Origin: Gordonia sediminis
Lineage (GTDB): Bacteria; Actinomycetota; Actinomycetes; Mycobacteriales; Mycobacteriaceae
Length of the DNA stretch: 64,000 nucleotides
Direction of reading: 5' to 3'
NCBI GenBank assembly: GCA_004193205.1
Contig: RZUM01000016.1
Span: forward strand, 48,862-112,861
This document shows positions 1-16,801 of the stretch, piece after piece (position 1 is the stretch's first letter; each line of letters starts with the position of its first letter). A program made the translations under genes and the position numbers. The notes beneath the pieces are model-generated. The model had not been told where the DNA came from. It was given only the letters and a program-made list of their open reading frames with translations, and searched no databases.

Positions 1-3881
<3,881 letters not shown>

Positions 3882-3924
3882 TATCTACCTTTCGGGCTCT
3901 TCTTGTCAGTTGGTCGTCGGTCGG

Positions 3925-7431
<3,507 letters not shown>

Positions 7432-7577
7432 GAAGTGTTCTGCCTAGCTCGGTGTGTGGCTTGGTGGGCCGTTCGCTGGTGACACCTGACAAGATTCGGC
7501 GATCACCACGAGCACACACAGCAAGGTGGCCAGAGGAAGGATCGTAAATGGACAGGAGGCAGCCAGCGCAACGTCCA

Positions 7578-7608
7578 ACTGTATCAGAAAATAGACGCGC
7601 TTTGTCAA
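7578..7608 (-). promoter_or_regulatory. Likely rpoBC promoter
   Basis: On the minus strand a perfect -35 hexamer TTGACA (7603-7608) is followed after 19 bases by an extended -10 element TGATACAGT (7578-7586, hexamer TACAGT). The 19-base spacer is long; reading GATACA as the -10 gives 17 bases. The predicted transcript start, near 7570, leaves a leader of about 140 nt before rpoB. The base composition here is clearly more A/T-rich than the surrounding genes. Confidence 0.6.
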
Positions 7609-7620
7609 GTCGCGTCTATT
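7590..7620. repeat. Perfect 10-bp inverted repeat around the rpoB -35 box
   Basis: AATAGACGCG (7590-7599) and its exact reverse complement CGCGTCTATT (7611-7620) flank an 11-bp centre that contains the TTGACA -35 box. The arm-to-arm distance is 21 bp, two helical turns, as expected for a dimeric regulator on one DNA face. It could instead fold as a hairpin, but it sits upstream of the predicted transcript start, so an operator is the better reading. Confidence 0.6.
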
Positions 7621-7729
7621 AACGAGTCCGCGCAAGTGGCTGCCCACACGTCATTCGTTGCTGACAGCGTGGCCCCAAGACGCGCGTTCGTCAAGCGCTA
7701 CGCGCGAATTTTGTCGAAGTCTCTCCAGA

Positions 7730-8629
7730 TCAGAAGGCTTCGACCTCGCTGATGAGCCAGTCGTCGCCGTGCTTGATCATCCCGAATTGGTAGCGCGGGG
7801 CGGCGCTCTGCCCGGCGAGTCCGGCCTGCTGTTGGCTGACGATCATGTTGACGACGACCCGCGCCGTCGAGCCGTCGTCGCCGCCGGACAGGTCGGCGAC
7901 GCCGACGGATTCGACCCGGCAGTCGGCGACCGCCTTGGTCTGGTTGAGGATCTCCCGCTGCTGGGGCAGGTACTTGTCGAACTCGTCTTTGGCCTTGCCG
8001 GTGAGGACCGTCCGAGCCTTGTTCGCCCATTTGTCCACATCGACGGTGTCGACGGTCAGCGCGCACGCCTTGCTGCTCACCTGCGAGGTGAGTTCGGTGG
8101 TCGCGGCGCGGTCGACGAAGGCCTTGTTGGGGCCGATCGTCGCGCCGGGATGCAGGCCCGCGATCAGCGCGAAGACCCCGAGAGCTGCAGCGACGGCGCC
8201 GAGGACGACGAGGGTCCGGCGACGGAATCGCAGCGGCCCGGTGGGTTCGGGGCTCACCGCGCCGCCCCCCAGGGACGCTGCCGGGCGGGTCGCTGAGGCG
8301 TCCCCGGCGGGGCGCAGAGTCGACACCCGGGCCACCGGACGGGTCTTGCCGGTCGGCTTGCGGGCCGCCGTGTCGTCGGGGGATTCCGAGTTGCTGTCGG
8401 CGGATTCTGGGATGCTGTCGGCGGAATCCGGGGTGCCGTCGGCGGAATCCGGGGTGCCGTCGGCGGAATCCGGGGTGCCGTCGGCGGAATCCGGGGTGCC
8501 GTCGACGGAATCCGGGGTGCTGTCGGCGGGATTCGGGGTGCCGTCGGCGGGTGCGGGTGTGGAGGTCGGGCGGGGGCGGCCGGCGACGCGGGGGGTGGGA
8601 CGACGACGCGGGGGACGTGGGTTGGCCAT
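7730..8629 (-). CDS. Mce-associated membrane protein with tandem-repeat N-terminus
   Basis: A 299-residue last gene of the mce operon. The first ~135 residues are low-complexity and proline/serine-rich, with 7-residue repeats of the type T-P-D-S-A-D-G encoded by a 21-bp DNA repeat. One membrane helix follows (LVVLGAVAAALGVFALIAG), then a ~150-residue outer domain typical of Mce-associated (Mam) proteins (AFVDRAATTELT... to the C-terminus). Mam proteins are thought to stabilise Mce transport complexes. The ATG at 8629 overlaps the stop of the preceding gene by one base (TGATG) and has GGAGG just upstream, so translational coupling is likely. The repeat block, not the conserved domain, accounts for most of its unusual length. 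Confidence 0.85.
   Translation of the reverse strand: MANPRPPRRRPTPRVAGRPRPTSTPAPADGTPNPADSTPDSVDGTPDSADGTPDSADGTPDSADGTPDSADSIPESADSNSESPDDTAARKPTGKTRPVARVSTLRPAGDASATRPAASLGGGAVSPEPTGPLRFRRRTLVVLGAVAAALGVFALIAGLHPGATIGPNKAFVDRAATTELTSQVSSKACALTVDTVDVDKWANKARTVLTGKAKDEFDKYLPQQREILNQTKAVADCRVESVGVADLSGGDDGSTARVVVNMIVSQQQAGLAGQSAAPRYQFGMIKHGDDWLISEVEAF
8388..8555. repeat. 21-bp tandem repeat (array A), inside a coding region
   Basis: About seven to eight 21-bp units, the clearest at 8409-8534. Each starts GGGGTGCCGTCGGC and continues GGAATCC on the plus strand, with single-base variants. The period keeps the reading frame and yields 7-residue repeats in the Mce-associated protein. The same core occurs in arrays at 20001-20294 and 22422-22526. 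Confidence 0.9.
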
Positions 8630-9288
8630 CAGTTGCCTCCCTGGGGTGCGGCGGACGGCGCGGTGGCCGCGGTGCCCGGATCCTCGTAGGCCAGCGAGTC
8701 CAGCGGCACGATGTTGTCGGCCTTCCAGTCCCCACCCTCCTTGGTCATCGATACCGAGAAGCCCATCGTCTGGGTGACGCCGGCCTCGTTGGCCCGCTTC
8801 GACGTCGCGGCGACGTAGACCAGCACGGTCGCCTTGTTCGCGTCGGCGTCGACCTCGGTCGGGGCGCTGCGGATCAGCCGCGACGACAGCGTCGCGGCCT
8901 GCGGGCCGGCCTGGGAGATCATCGAGTCCAGGTTGCTGACGTCTTGGCTGGTGATCTGTTCTTTCGCCTTGCCGGTCAACGACGCGTCGACGCGGCGCTT
9001 CCAGCCGGCGGTGTCGTTGGGGTCCACGGTCGTCACATTGAGGATGGCCTGCTCGGCGCCGTCGACGGCACCGTCGCGCGCGGCCTGGATCGGCTTCTGC
9101 ACGAAGTGCGCCTGGTAGCCCTGGTAGCCGAACCACACGGCGCAGGCCAGCGCCGCGACGAGCGCGGCGATCACCGCCACGCTGGCGATCAGTCGGGGGG
9201 TCGACCCGGTGCGCTCGGCACCGGTCGCGGATGTCTTGCTTGTCGTCATCGGCCGTTCACTGTATTCGTCGGCGCCTGAGAGAAGCAC
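8629..9288 (-). CDS. Mce-associated membrane protein
   Basis: A Mam-type protein of 219 residues if started at GTG 9288, or 206 from ATG 9249 (MTTSKTS). The GTG has a GAGG about 10 bases upstream, while the ATG has no clear ribosome site, so I keep the longer form with doubt. A short cytoplasmic tail precedes a single membrane helix (LIASVAVIAALVAALACAVWFGY) and an extracytoplasmic domain of about 150 residues. It follows mceF by 36 bp and overlaps the next Mam gene by one base. Its role is inferred to be accessory to the Mce complex. Confidence 0.85.
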   Translation of the reverse strand: MLLSGADEYSERPMTTSKTSATGAERTGSTPRLIASVAVIAALVAALACAVWFGYQGYQAHFVQKPIQAARDGAVDGAEQAILNVTTVDPNDTAGWKRRVDASLTGKAKEQITSQDVSNLDSMISQAGPQAATLSSRLIRSAPTEVDADANKATVLVYVAATSKRANEAGVTQTMGFSVSMTKEGGDWKADNIVPLDSLAYEDPGTAATAPSAAPQGGN

Positions 9289-9324
9289 AAACGAGTCGCC
9301 TCGTCCGTCCTCCCTTGGGCGTGG

Positions 9325-10566
9325 TCACTGCGGGCGAACTCCCATCAACAGCGCGAGCTGTCGGGCGAGCGGGTTGAGGTTGAGCTTGTCCGGATCCTTC
9401 TTGGGGATGTCGTCCCACGGTTGGGGATAGGCCGGGTTGGCGTATACCGCGCGGGCACCGCCGCGGACGCTGGTCGGGTTGCCGACCGGCACACTGCAAC
9501 GGGCGTCGGTGTTGAACGGGAAGTCGTCGTAACGGATGTCGAACGACGGGTCCTTGCGTTTCATCTCCTGCACCATCGCGCTGGTGCTCTCGTAGCCCCG
9601 GGTGCAGGCCGGCGGATTGTTCGTCTCCAGCACGATCCCGAAATGGATCTGCCCGTCACCCGGTGCGGGACTGTGGCTTCCCGCCGACAACGCCGAGAGC
9701 ATCGCGAACGTCGCCGACGTGGCGAACGACGTGGGTGCGATGGTGCGAACCGTCTCGGCCAGTTGGTGGATCACCGTCGTCAGGTCGCCGCCGCTCTGCT
9801 GCAGCAACGCCGAGATCTGCGTCGCCGACGCGGTGCCCGTCGTCAGCAGCCGCCGCAGGTCCGGGTCCGACGATGCCAACGTCGCGGTGATCAGGTCCAG
9901 GTTGCGCGACCAGGTCAGGATCGCGTCGGACTGCTCGGCCTGCGTCGAGAGCACCACATTCGAGTTCTGGATGAGCGCGATGGTGTCGCCGAGATTGTCA
10001 TAGCCCGCCTGCGCCAGCGACGACAACGCGTCCACGAGCCGCGTCAGGTTGTCGGCCTGACCGTTGAAAGCCTTGCCCAGTTCGGTGATCACCGTGTGCA
10101 GGTCGTCGATCGGGATCGACGAGGTGAAGTCGATCGCCGACGCCAGCACGTCCTGCAGTGGCGGCGGCACCGACGACCTGGTGATCACCGACCCGTTCTC
10201 CAGGTACGGGCCCGCCGCCGAGGTCGGCTGCAGATCGACGTACTGCTCGCCGATCGCCGACCGGTTGGCGACCACCGCGACAGCTGACTCGGGGATCGGC
10301 GGGCCGCCGGAGTCGAGGTCGAGGTTCACGTCGACCCCGGTGTCGGTCAGCGTCAGCTCCCCCACCCGGCCGACCGGGACACCCTGATAGGTCACCTCGG
10401 CGTTGGTGAAGATGCCGCCGGAATCGGGCATCGACACGACCACCGTGTACTGCCCCCACCCGACGAGGCGGTCGAGTCGGGCGTATTTGGCGCCGACGTA
10501 CACGAGCGCGAGGACGCCGACGACGACGAACACGATCAACTGGATCCGCACGGTCCTCGACAGCAT
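9325..10566 (-). CDS. mceF: Mce family protein MceF
   Basis: Sixth MCE-domain subunit of the lipid importer, 413 residues. A single N-terminal helix (VRIQLIVFVVVGVLALVYVG) is followed by the MCE domain (about residues 38-115, with the VTYQGVPVGRVGEL motif), a long helical region and a C-terminal tail. In mycobacteria six such subunits (A-F) assemble into a tunnel that carries lipids across the envelope. The ATG at 10566 has GGGGAG upstream; a longer frame to 10599 lacks such a site. It lies 55 bp after mceE, the widest gap between mce genes in this operon. Confidence 0.92.
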   Translation of the reverse strand: MLSRTVRIQLIVFVVVGVLALVYVGAKYARLDRLVGWGQYTVVVSMPDSGGIFTNAEVTYQGVPVGRVGELTLTDTGVDVNLDLDSGGPPIPESAVAVVANRSAIGEQYVDLQPTSAAGPYLENGSVITRSSVPPPLQDVLASAIDFTSSIPIDDLHTVITELGKAFNGQADNLTRLVDALSSLAQAGYDNLGDTIALIQNSNVVLSTQAEQSDAILTWSRNLDLITATLASSDPDLRRLLTTGTASATQISALLQQSGGDLTTVIHQLAETVRTIAPTSFATSATFAMLSALSAGSHSPAPGDGQIHFGIVLETNNPPACTRGYESTSAMVQEMKRKDPSFDIRYDDFPFNTDARCSVPVGNPTSVRGGARAVYANPAYPQPWDDIPKKDPDKLNLNPLARQLALLMGVRPQ

Positions 10567-10621
10567 CAGCTCACTCCCCTCGACGACTCGGTGGCGCACT
10601 CGTTGAGATGCGACGCGGCGT

Positions 10622-12004
10622 TCACGGCTGGGCTCCGATCAGGCTGAGCGGGCCGTCGATGAACCGCTGCCCGGGCGCGGCCGGCGGCGGCAACGTGAAC
10701 GCGCCCGTCCCCTGCGCGCCCGCTGCCCCCGACCCGGGCGCGCCGGCCGACGCCGGATTCATCGGATAGGTGCCGCCCGACGGCGGGGTGTTGGGCCCCG
10801 GCGTCGCGTTCGGCGGCGGCGGCAGCAGCGAGACGGTCGGCCAGCCATACCGCGGCCCGTTCGACCCGACGTACGGGTTGCTCGGATCGATCGGGACGGT
10901 GACGCGTTCCGGCGGCGAATACCGCGGGGTGCCCTGCCCGACACCGAGCGCCTCGAGCTGGTTGAGCAGCCGTAGGTCGAGGGTCATGAACAGGTTGGTC
11001 GAGTCGCCGTGCACGGCCGGCAGCAGCCAGTCGGGGAACGGGTGGGTCAGCATCAGCGGCGCCGCGGTGACGAGATCTGGTGTGGCCTTGGCCAATTCGG
11101 TCAGCACCGGACGCAACGCCTTCAGGTCGGTGACCAGGGCGTCGCGGGACTTGCCGAGCACGTCGGTGCCGACCTGACCGAGCTCGTCGAGCTTGGTCAG
11201 CAGGTCGACGAACTGCGGGCGCTGCTCCTCGAGCACCGCCACACCGGCCGGCAGCTCGTCGAGGATCCGCTCGATCTGCACCGTCTGCGCAGCGGTGCGC
11301 GTCGACAGCGCCGCGAGTCCGTCGATCGCCTTCACGATGTCGTCGCGCTGCCGGTTCAAGCCGGTGATCAGCGTGTCGGCCTGCTCGAGCAGGCTGCGGA
11401 ACACCGGGCACGACGTCCCCGTCGGCGGCACCTCGCACGGCTGATCGGTGGACCCGGCGAGCGCCTTGTTGAGTTCGGTCACGATCGGTTGGAGCTGGTT
11501 GATGCCGCCGCCGTTGAGCAGCATCGACAACGCGCCGAGCACCTGTTCCACGTCGGTGGCGGTGCGGGTGCGGTCCACACCGATCGGCTCCGACGGGTCC
11601 TGGCGGGGCAGCGACGCACTGTCCTGCGGTTCGGCGAGCGCGATGTATTTCTCGCCGAGCAGCGAGGTCTGCTGCACCGCCGCGCGCGCCTCGTCGGACA
11701 GGTCGACGGAGTTCTTGACCTCGATGGTGACCTGCGCGTACCACGCGTCGTCGGGCACCTGCACCGACTCCACCCGCCCGACGGCGATGCCGTTCATCTT
11801 CACCATCGACTGCGGGACGAGGTCGAGGACATCGTCGAACTGGATCGCATAGGTCCGCGGATTGTCGCCGGTGTTCACGCCACCGGGCAGCGGGATGGAC
11901 TGGATGCCGTTGGTACCGCAACCGGTGACGACAAGCATCACCACCGCCGCCGCACCTGCGGCGCCGGCACGGAACCGTCGTCGGGACAACAACTCTCGAC
12001 GCAT
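10622..12004 (-). CDS. mceE: Mce family lipoprotein MceE
   Basis: A 460-residue MCE subunit of the E type, which is the lipoprotein of the set: residues 1-30 carry RRR, a hydrophobic stretch and the lipobox VVTGC. The MCE domain follows (YAIQFDDVLDLVPQSMVKMN..., about 45-125), then helical repeats and a proline/glycine-rich C-terminus with PPP and GAAGAQG segments. The ATG at 12004 overlaps the mceD stop (ATGA), fixing the start despite an open frame to 12289. It is the fifth MCE gene in the operon. Confidence 0.93.
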   Translation of the reverse strand: MRRELLSRRRFRAGAAGAAAVVMLVVTGCGTNGIQSIPLPGGVNTGDNPRTYAIQFDDVLDLVPQSMVKMNGIAVGRVESVQVPDDAWYAQVTIEVKNSVDLSDEARAAVQQTSLLGEKYIALAEPQDSASLPRQDPSEPIGVDRTRTATDVEQVLGALSMLLNGGGINQLQPIVTELNKALAGSTDQPCEVPPTGTSCPVFRSLLEQADTLITGLNRQRDDIVKAIDGLAALSTRTAAQTVQIERILDELPAGVAVLEEQRPQFVDLLTKLDELGQVGTDVLGKSRDALVTDLKALRPVLTELAKATPDLVTAAPLMLTHPFPDWLLPAVHGDSTNLFMTLDLRLLNQLEALGVGQGTPRYSPPERVTVPIDPSNPYVGSNGPRYGWPTVSLLPPPPNATPGPNTPPSGGTYPMNPASAGAPGSGAAGAQGTGAFTLPPPAAPGQRFIDGPLSLIGAQP

Positions 12005-13305
12005 CAGCCACCTGCCCCGGGTCGTGCGGTCGTCGGCGTCGCGGTGGCCGGGCCGGGTTCCAGGTTCGGGTCCGGGTTGCCCGGAGTCGTGCCGGGCGCC
12101 GGGTAACGCTGCAGCTTGTTGTTGCTCATGATCCCGAACGGCAGCACGGGCAACAGCGGTTCGAGCACCCCGTTGGTGATCTGCTGGCCGAGGTCCTCGC
12201 ACTTGGTGATCAGCGGGCTCAGCGTGGTGCTGAACTGCACGGCCGCCGGGTTGCCCGGCAGCAGCTTGCCGAGGTCGAGCAGCCGGCACTGCGCCCCGAT
12301 CAGATCCTGCAGATCCGGGATCGTGAGCCGCATCGCCAGGGTGCCGGACTCCGCGTCGTAGGCGTTGATCAGGTTGTTGATGGTCACCGGCAGCACGGTG
12401 AGGATCTCCTTGAGGTGATCCTTGGTGTCCAGCAGCGCCTGCGTGGTCGGTTCCAGACCCTCGACGACCCGCCCGAGCTGTTCGCGGTTGTCCTGCACGA
12501 AGGTCGCGACGTCGCCGAGCGCAATCGACAGCTTGTTCAGCGCCGCCGCGAGCTGGGTGCGTTCACCGGCGAGGAACGCGTTGAACGACGCCATCTGGGT
12601 GTTGAACTGGCGGACCTGCGCGTCGTTCTCGCGCAGCGCGCCGACGAAGGTGTTGAGATTGTGGACGGTGTCGACGAGGTCGCCGCGCGAATTGTCGAGG
12701 GTCGTCGCCGCCTTGGACAGTTCCTCGATCGCCGCGCCGAGTTTTGCGCCGTTGCCGCGCAGGTTGTCGGCCCCGACGGTGATCAGGTCCGAGACGGCAC
12801 CGTTCTTGTTCGCGCCCTCCGGACCGAGCGCGTCGGACAGCTTCTTCACCGAGGCGTAGACCGCGTCGACCTCGACGGGCACCCTCGTCTGGTCGAGGGT
12901 CAAGGTGATGTCGCTCGGCGCGGTCGGGCCGCCGCTGTAGGCGGGCGTCAGCTGCACGTAGCGGTCCGCGACGACCGACGGGATCACTTGCACCGCACGC
13001 ACATCCGCGGGCAGGTCCACGCCGCGGTCGACGGTCATGGTGACCACGACATGGTCGCCCTCGGGGGTGACCGTGTCGACCTTCCCGACGCGGACGCCCA
13101 GAATCCGCACGTCGGAACCGGGGTAGATGCCGACGCTGCGCGCGAAGGTGGCGGTGATCGTGGTGGTGCCGATGAGCGAGAACGCCCACCACAGCACCGT
13201 CGCCGCGATCAGCGCCACGATCAGCCCGAGCACCAACATCACGATGTGGCGCGGGGTGAACCACCGTCCGGGACCCGAGGTCGCGGTGAGGTCGGGAGCG
13301 GTCAT
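12004..13305 (-). CDS. mceD: Mce family protein MceD
   Basis: A 433-residue MCE subunit. One membrane helix ([22 protein letters not shown]) precedes the MCE domain (about 50-130, [20 protein letters not shown]) and a long helical segment. The C-terminus is proline/threonine-rich. The start overlaps the mceC stop by 4 bp and its own stop overlaps the mceE start, so translation is probably coupled along the operon. Confidence 0.93.
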   Translation of the reverse strand: MTAPDLTATSGPGRWFTPRHIVMLVLGLIVALIAATVLWWAFSLIGTTTITATFARSVGIYPGSDVRILGVRVGKVDTVTPEGDHVVVTMTVDRGVDLPADVRAVQVIPSVVADRYVQLTPAYSGGPTAPSDITLTLDQTRVPVEVDAVYASVKKLSDALGPEGANKNGAVSDLITVGADNLRGNGAKLGAAIEELSKAATTLDNSRGDLVDTVHNLNTFVGALRENDAQVRQFNTQMASFNAFLAGERTQLAAALNKLSIALGDVATFVQDNREQLGRVVEGLEPTTQALLDTKDHLKEILTVLPVTINNLINAYDAESGTLAMRLTIPDLQDLIGAQCRLLDLGKLLPGNPAAVQFSTTLSPLITKCEDLGQQITNGVLEPLLPVLPFGIMSNNKLQRYPAPGTTPGNPDPNLEPGPATATPTTARPGAGG

Positions 13306-14387
13306 CCGCCGGCCTCCGTTCCACCGTTGTTCTGCAACTTCTGTTTGTTGGGCGGGCGGGTGGTGTTCTGCTGCGGCAGACCCGGCGGCAGCAGGTTGGT
13401 CACCACCGACTCGAACCAGCGGCCGTTGCCCAACACGTTGGCGTAGAGGCGGTAGAACGGCGCCATGTAGGTGATGGTCTGACGGAGATTCTCGTTCTGG
13501 CTGATCAGCAACTGGTTGACCTGCTCGAGCGCGTCGAGGGTGGGACCGATCTGCGCCTGATTGTCGGCCACGATCCCCGACAACGCGTCCGAGAGCGCCG
13601 TGGTGCTGGCCAGCAACGTCGAGATGGCCTGCTGACGGTTGTTCAGCTCATCGAGCAGCTGACCGGCACCGGCGATGAGCCGGACGAACTCCTCGTTGCG
13701 GTCGGCGAGGATCTTCGACGTCGAGCGAGTGGCGGCGAGGAGCCGCTGCACCTGCTGGTCGCGGCTGGCGATGGTCTCCGAGAGCCGCCGAATGCCGTCG
13801 AGGGACGGCCCGATGTCCCCGGCGGTGCCGGAGAACGCGTCCGACAGGGTCTGCATCGATGTCGCGAGCTGGTCGGTGTCGAGCGCCTCGATCTGATCGG
13901 CGGCGTCGGAGAACGCCTCGATCACGTCGTAGGGGGCGATCGTGTCGGTGAGCGGCACATCGGGGTCGGCGAGCTTGTCACCACTGGGGATCAGCGCGAG
14001 GTACTTCTGGCCGAGGATGGTCTTGATCTGGATCGACGCCTGGGTCTGGTCGCCGATCCAGGTGTTGGACACCTTGAACGTGACGTCGACGCGGTCACCG
14101 TCGAGGCTCACCCCGTCGACCTGACCGACCTTGACCCCGGCCACGCGGACCTCGGCGCCCGGCTTGAGTCCGGCGGCCTCGGTGAACTTCGCGGTGTAGC
14201 GGGCGCCGGCACCGATCAGCGGCAGCGAGTTCAGGTAGAACGCCGACACCGACGCCATGAAGATCACCAGGACACCGATCGCGCCGATGCTGACCGGGCT
14301 GCGGTGACCGGCGAATCGCCGGTGCGGATGCTGCCCCGGCGGCGCGGGCGGTGCGTCCTGCGCGTCGTCGTGTTGTTCGTCGGCCAC
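13302..14387 (-). CDS. mceC: Mce family protein MceC
   Basis: A 361-residue MCE subunit. A hydrophilic, His/Pro-rich cytoplasmic tail of about 30 residues precedes the membrane helix ([21 protein letters not shown]), the MCE domain (about 63-140, [20 protein letters not shown]) and a coiled region. It starts 3 bp after the mceB stop and overlaps mceD by 4 bp. Confidence 0.93.
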   Translation of the reverse strand: MADEQHDDAQDAPPAPPGQHPHRRFAGHRSPVSIGAIGVLVIFMASVSAFYLNSLPLIGAGARYTAKFTEAAGLKPGAEVRVAGVKVGQVDGVSLDGDRVDVTFKVSNTWIGDQTQASIQIKTILGQKYLALIPSGDKLADPDVPLTDTIAPYDVIEAFSDAADQIEALDTDQLATSMQTLSDAFSGTAGDIGPSLDGIRRLSETIASRDQQVQRLLAATRSTSKILADRNEEFVRLIAGAGQLLDELNNRQQAISTLLASTTALSDALSGIVADNQAQIGPTLDALEQVNQLLISQNENLRQTITYMAPFYRLYANVLGNGRWFESVVTNLLPPGLPQQNTTRPPNKQKLQNNGGTEAGG

Positions 14388-14390
14388 CGC

Positions 14391-15473
14391 TCACCCTCCC
14401 GGCTTCTGGTCTTTCCAGCAACGGGTGGCCGCGCTGGTGTAGAGCACATGGTTGATGTCGGGCAGCGAGACGAGCGGCTGGGTCAGCAGGGTGGATTTGC
14501 CGTCACCGGCGACCACATCGATGCCGCACAGATAGAACTGGAACCACGACCCGAAGGTCGCGGCGCGTCCGATCTTCTGCAGTTTGACCGGCAGATTGGT
14601 CAGGATCGTCGCGACGTCGTCGTCGCGGGCGTTGATCTGGTCGGCCAGGGCCTTGAGCCCGGCGATGTCGCCCTGGATCGCGGGACCGGTGGGCTGCAGG
14701 ATCGACGCGGTCACCGCGGTCAGGTTGGACACCGAGCTGATCGCCGACCCGACCGATTCGCGTTGGGACGCCAAGCCGGTCACCAGCTGCTCGGTGTTGT
14801 CGAGCAGCGCGGTGAACTGCGCGTCGTTGCGGTTGACGGTGTCGAGGACCTTGGTCAGGTTGGTGATCAGCTCGCCGATCACCGCGTCCTTGTCGGCGAT
14901 TGCGTTGGTCAGGTCCGCCGTCGAGCTGATCAGCGCCGACATGGTGCCGCTCTCGCCCTGGAACACCTTGATGATCTGTTCGGACAGCGTGTTCACGTCG
15001 TCGGCGGACAGTTCGCGGAACAGCGGTTTGAATCCGTTGAACAGCTCGGTCAGGTTGACCGCCGGATGGGTGTCGGGATGCTCGGGGTCGGTGCCGAAGG
15101 TGAAGCCGGGGCCGACCGTCTCGTCGGGGTCGCCGGCCCCCTTCTCCAGCGCGAGGTAGCGCAGTCCGGTGAGGTTCTTGTAACGGATGTAGAGCTGGGT
15201 GCCGTCCGGGAGGCGGTCGCGGTTGACGTTGAACGACACCATGGCCTGGTCGCGGTCGTAGACCTTGACGTCGGTCACCTGGCCGACGCGCACACCGGCG
15301 ATCCGCACGTCGTCGCCGGCGTTGAGCATGGCGGCGTCGGTGAACACCGCCCGGTAGTCGTGGTCGCCGCCGCCTCCGGCGTTGGCGATGGTCAGCGCCA
15401 GCAGGCTGGTCGCGAGCACGGTGACGACCGCGAACACGATCAGCTTGATCAGCGGTCCGGTGAGCGATTTCAT
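14391..15473 (-). CDS. mceB: Mce family protein MceB
   Basis: A 360-residue MCE subunit with an N-terminal helix (LIKLIVFAVVTVLATSLLALTI), an MCE domain at about 40-120 (DAAMLNAGDDVRIAGVRVGQ) and a helical C-terminal region. It contains the FYLCGIDV segment common in MceB C-termini. It overlaps mceA by 4 bp and is followed after 3 bp by mceC. Confidence 0.93.
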   Translation of the reverse strand: MKSLTGPLIKLIVFAVVTVLATSLLALTIANAGGGGDHDYRAVFTDAAMLNAGDDVRIAGVRVGQVTDVKVYDRDQAMVSFNVNRDRLPDGTQLYIRYKNLTGLRYLALEKGAGDPDETVGPGFTFGTDPEHPDTHPAVNLTELFNGFKPLFRELSADDVNTLSEQIIKVFQGESGTMSALISSTADLTNAIADKDAVIGELITNLTKVLDTVNRNDAQFTALLDNTEQLVTGLASQRESVGSAISSVSNLTAVTASILQPTGPAIQGDIAGLKALADQINARDDDVATILTNLPVKLQKIGRAATFGSWFQFYLCGIDVVAGDGKSTLLTQPLVSLPDINHVLYTSAATRCWKDQKPGG

Positions 15474-16798
15474 CGGATGGTGACCTGCGCTCCCTGCAGC
15501 GACGTGCCGCCGATGGTGGTGACCCAGGTGGGCACCTCGGCCGGGTCGGTGCCGTTGGCGCCGCCGAAGATGACCTTCAGCTGCTTGACGTAGTCGGGGT
15601 CGTCGAAAGGATTGCGGATCGTCCCCGCCGGGGTCGCGGAGAACTGGGGTTGCGGCAGCGTCGGCACGGTGCGCGGCCCGGCGTTACGTGACGGCGGTTG
15701 ATACGAACCGTCGGCCAGGCCGCCGCCGGGATACTGCGGAAACGGGCGCCCATCGGTCGCCGGCTCGTAACAGACCGCCGGCGGGTCGAGGTCGAGCAGA
15801 CGCGGCTCGTCCTGGTTGGGCAGGTAGCGGCCGCGCGGGTTCACGAACTGCAGGTTCACCCGCACACCGGGATTCGCGGTGCCCTCACCGACGATGGTGC
15901 GGGAATCCGGGATGAGGGTGGCGAAATTGTGGAACGTGCAGACGAAGGTCGGCGACTGCTTGGCCAACCCGACCAGGAACGGCTCCGACTCGACCGACAG
16001 GTCGATCAGGTCGGCACGGTTGGCCTGGAGGAACTTCGTGGTGTCGGTCGCGGCCACACCCACCGTCGCGATCAGGGTGCGCAGATCGCCCTGCCGTTGC
16101 ACGATCGTCGCGTTGGTGGTGCGGAAGTTGTCGAGCGCGTCGATGACGTCGGGCAGCGCCTCGGAGTACGTCTGCGAGAAGCTCGCCAGGCCTCGCAGCG
16201 TGCCCTGCAACTCGGGCATGTTCTGGTTGATACGCGCGAATATGGTGTTGAGCTGGTCGAAGGTGACGCCGAGCTGCTCACCGCGACCCGACAACGCCTG
16301 CGACAACGACGTCAGGGTGACGTTGAGATCCTGCGGCGGGATCGCGTCGAGTACCGGCAGCAGGTCGTCGAACAGCTCCTGCAGTTCCTTCGCGTTGCCG
16401 CTCTCGTCGGTGAGGATGACCGATCCGTCGGTCAGGGTCGGGCCCGACGTGTCGGTCGGCACCTGCAGGTCGACGTATTTCTCCCCGAACAGGGTCTTGG
16501 GCAGGATCCGCGCCGTGGTGGTGTCGGGCAGCTCATCGGCCATCGACGGGTCGAGTCCGAGGGTCACGTCGACCGTGTTGTCGGCGGTCGGCTCCACCGA
16601 TCGCACCTCCCCGACGACGACGCCGCGGGCCTTGACCTCCGCATGCTCGGGCAGATCGTTGCCGACGGAGTCGGTCGTGAGGGTGACGTCGGTGAACGTG
16701 GTGAAGGTCTGGTTGAACTTCATGATGGTGACGGCGAAGAACAGCCCGACCACCACGAAGAAGACCAGCCCGAGCAGACGACGACGAAGCACATCCAT
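15470..16798 (-). CDS. mceA: Mce family protein MceA
   Basis: The 442-residue first MCE subunit. The N-terminal helix (LLGLVFFVVVGLFFAVTIM) is followed by the MCE domain (about 38-118, including LPEHAEVKARGVVVGEVRSV), a helical region and a Pro-rich C-terminal tail with cysteines (TFVCTFHNF, AVCYEP). It starts 3 bp after yrbEB. I cannot assign it to a numbered mycobacterial Mce class (Mce1-4) by eye. Confidence 0.92.
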   Translation of the reverse strand: MDVLRRRLLGLVFFVVVGLFFAVTIMKFNQTFTTFTDVTLTTDSVGNDLPEHAEVKARGVVVGEVRSVEPTADNTVDVTLGLDPSMADELPDTTTARILPKTLFGEKYVDLQVPTDTSGPTLTDGSVILTDESGNAKELQELFDDLLPVLDAIPPQDLNVTLTSLSQALSGRGEQLGVTFDQLNTIFARINQNMPELQGTLRGLASFSQTYSEALPDVIDALDNFRTTNATIVQRQGDLRTLIATVGVAATDTTKFLQANRADLIDLSVESEPFLVGLAKQSPTFVCTFHNFATLIPDSRTIVGEGTANPGVRVNLQFVNPRGRYLPNQDEPRLLDLDPPAVCYEPATDGRPFPQYPGGGLADGSYQPPSRNAGPRTVPTLPQPQFSATPAGTIRNPFDDPDYVKQLKVIFGGANGTDPAEVPTWVTTIGGTSLQGAQVTIR

Positions 16799-16801
16799 CG
16801 G

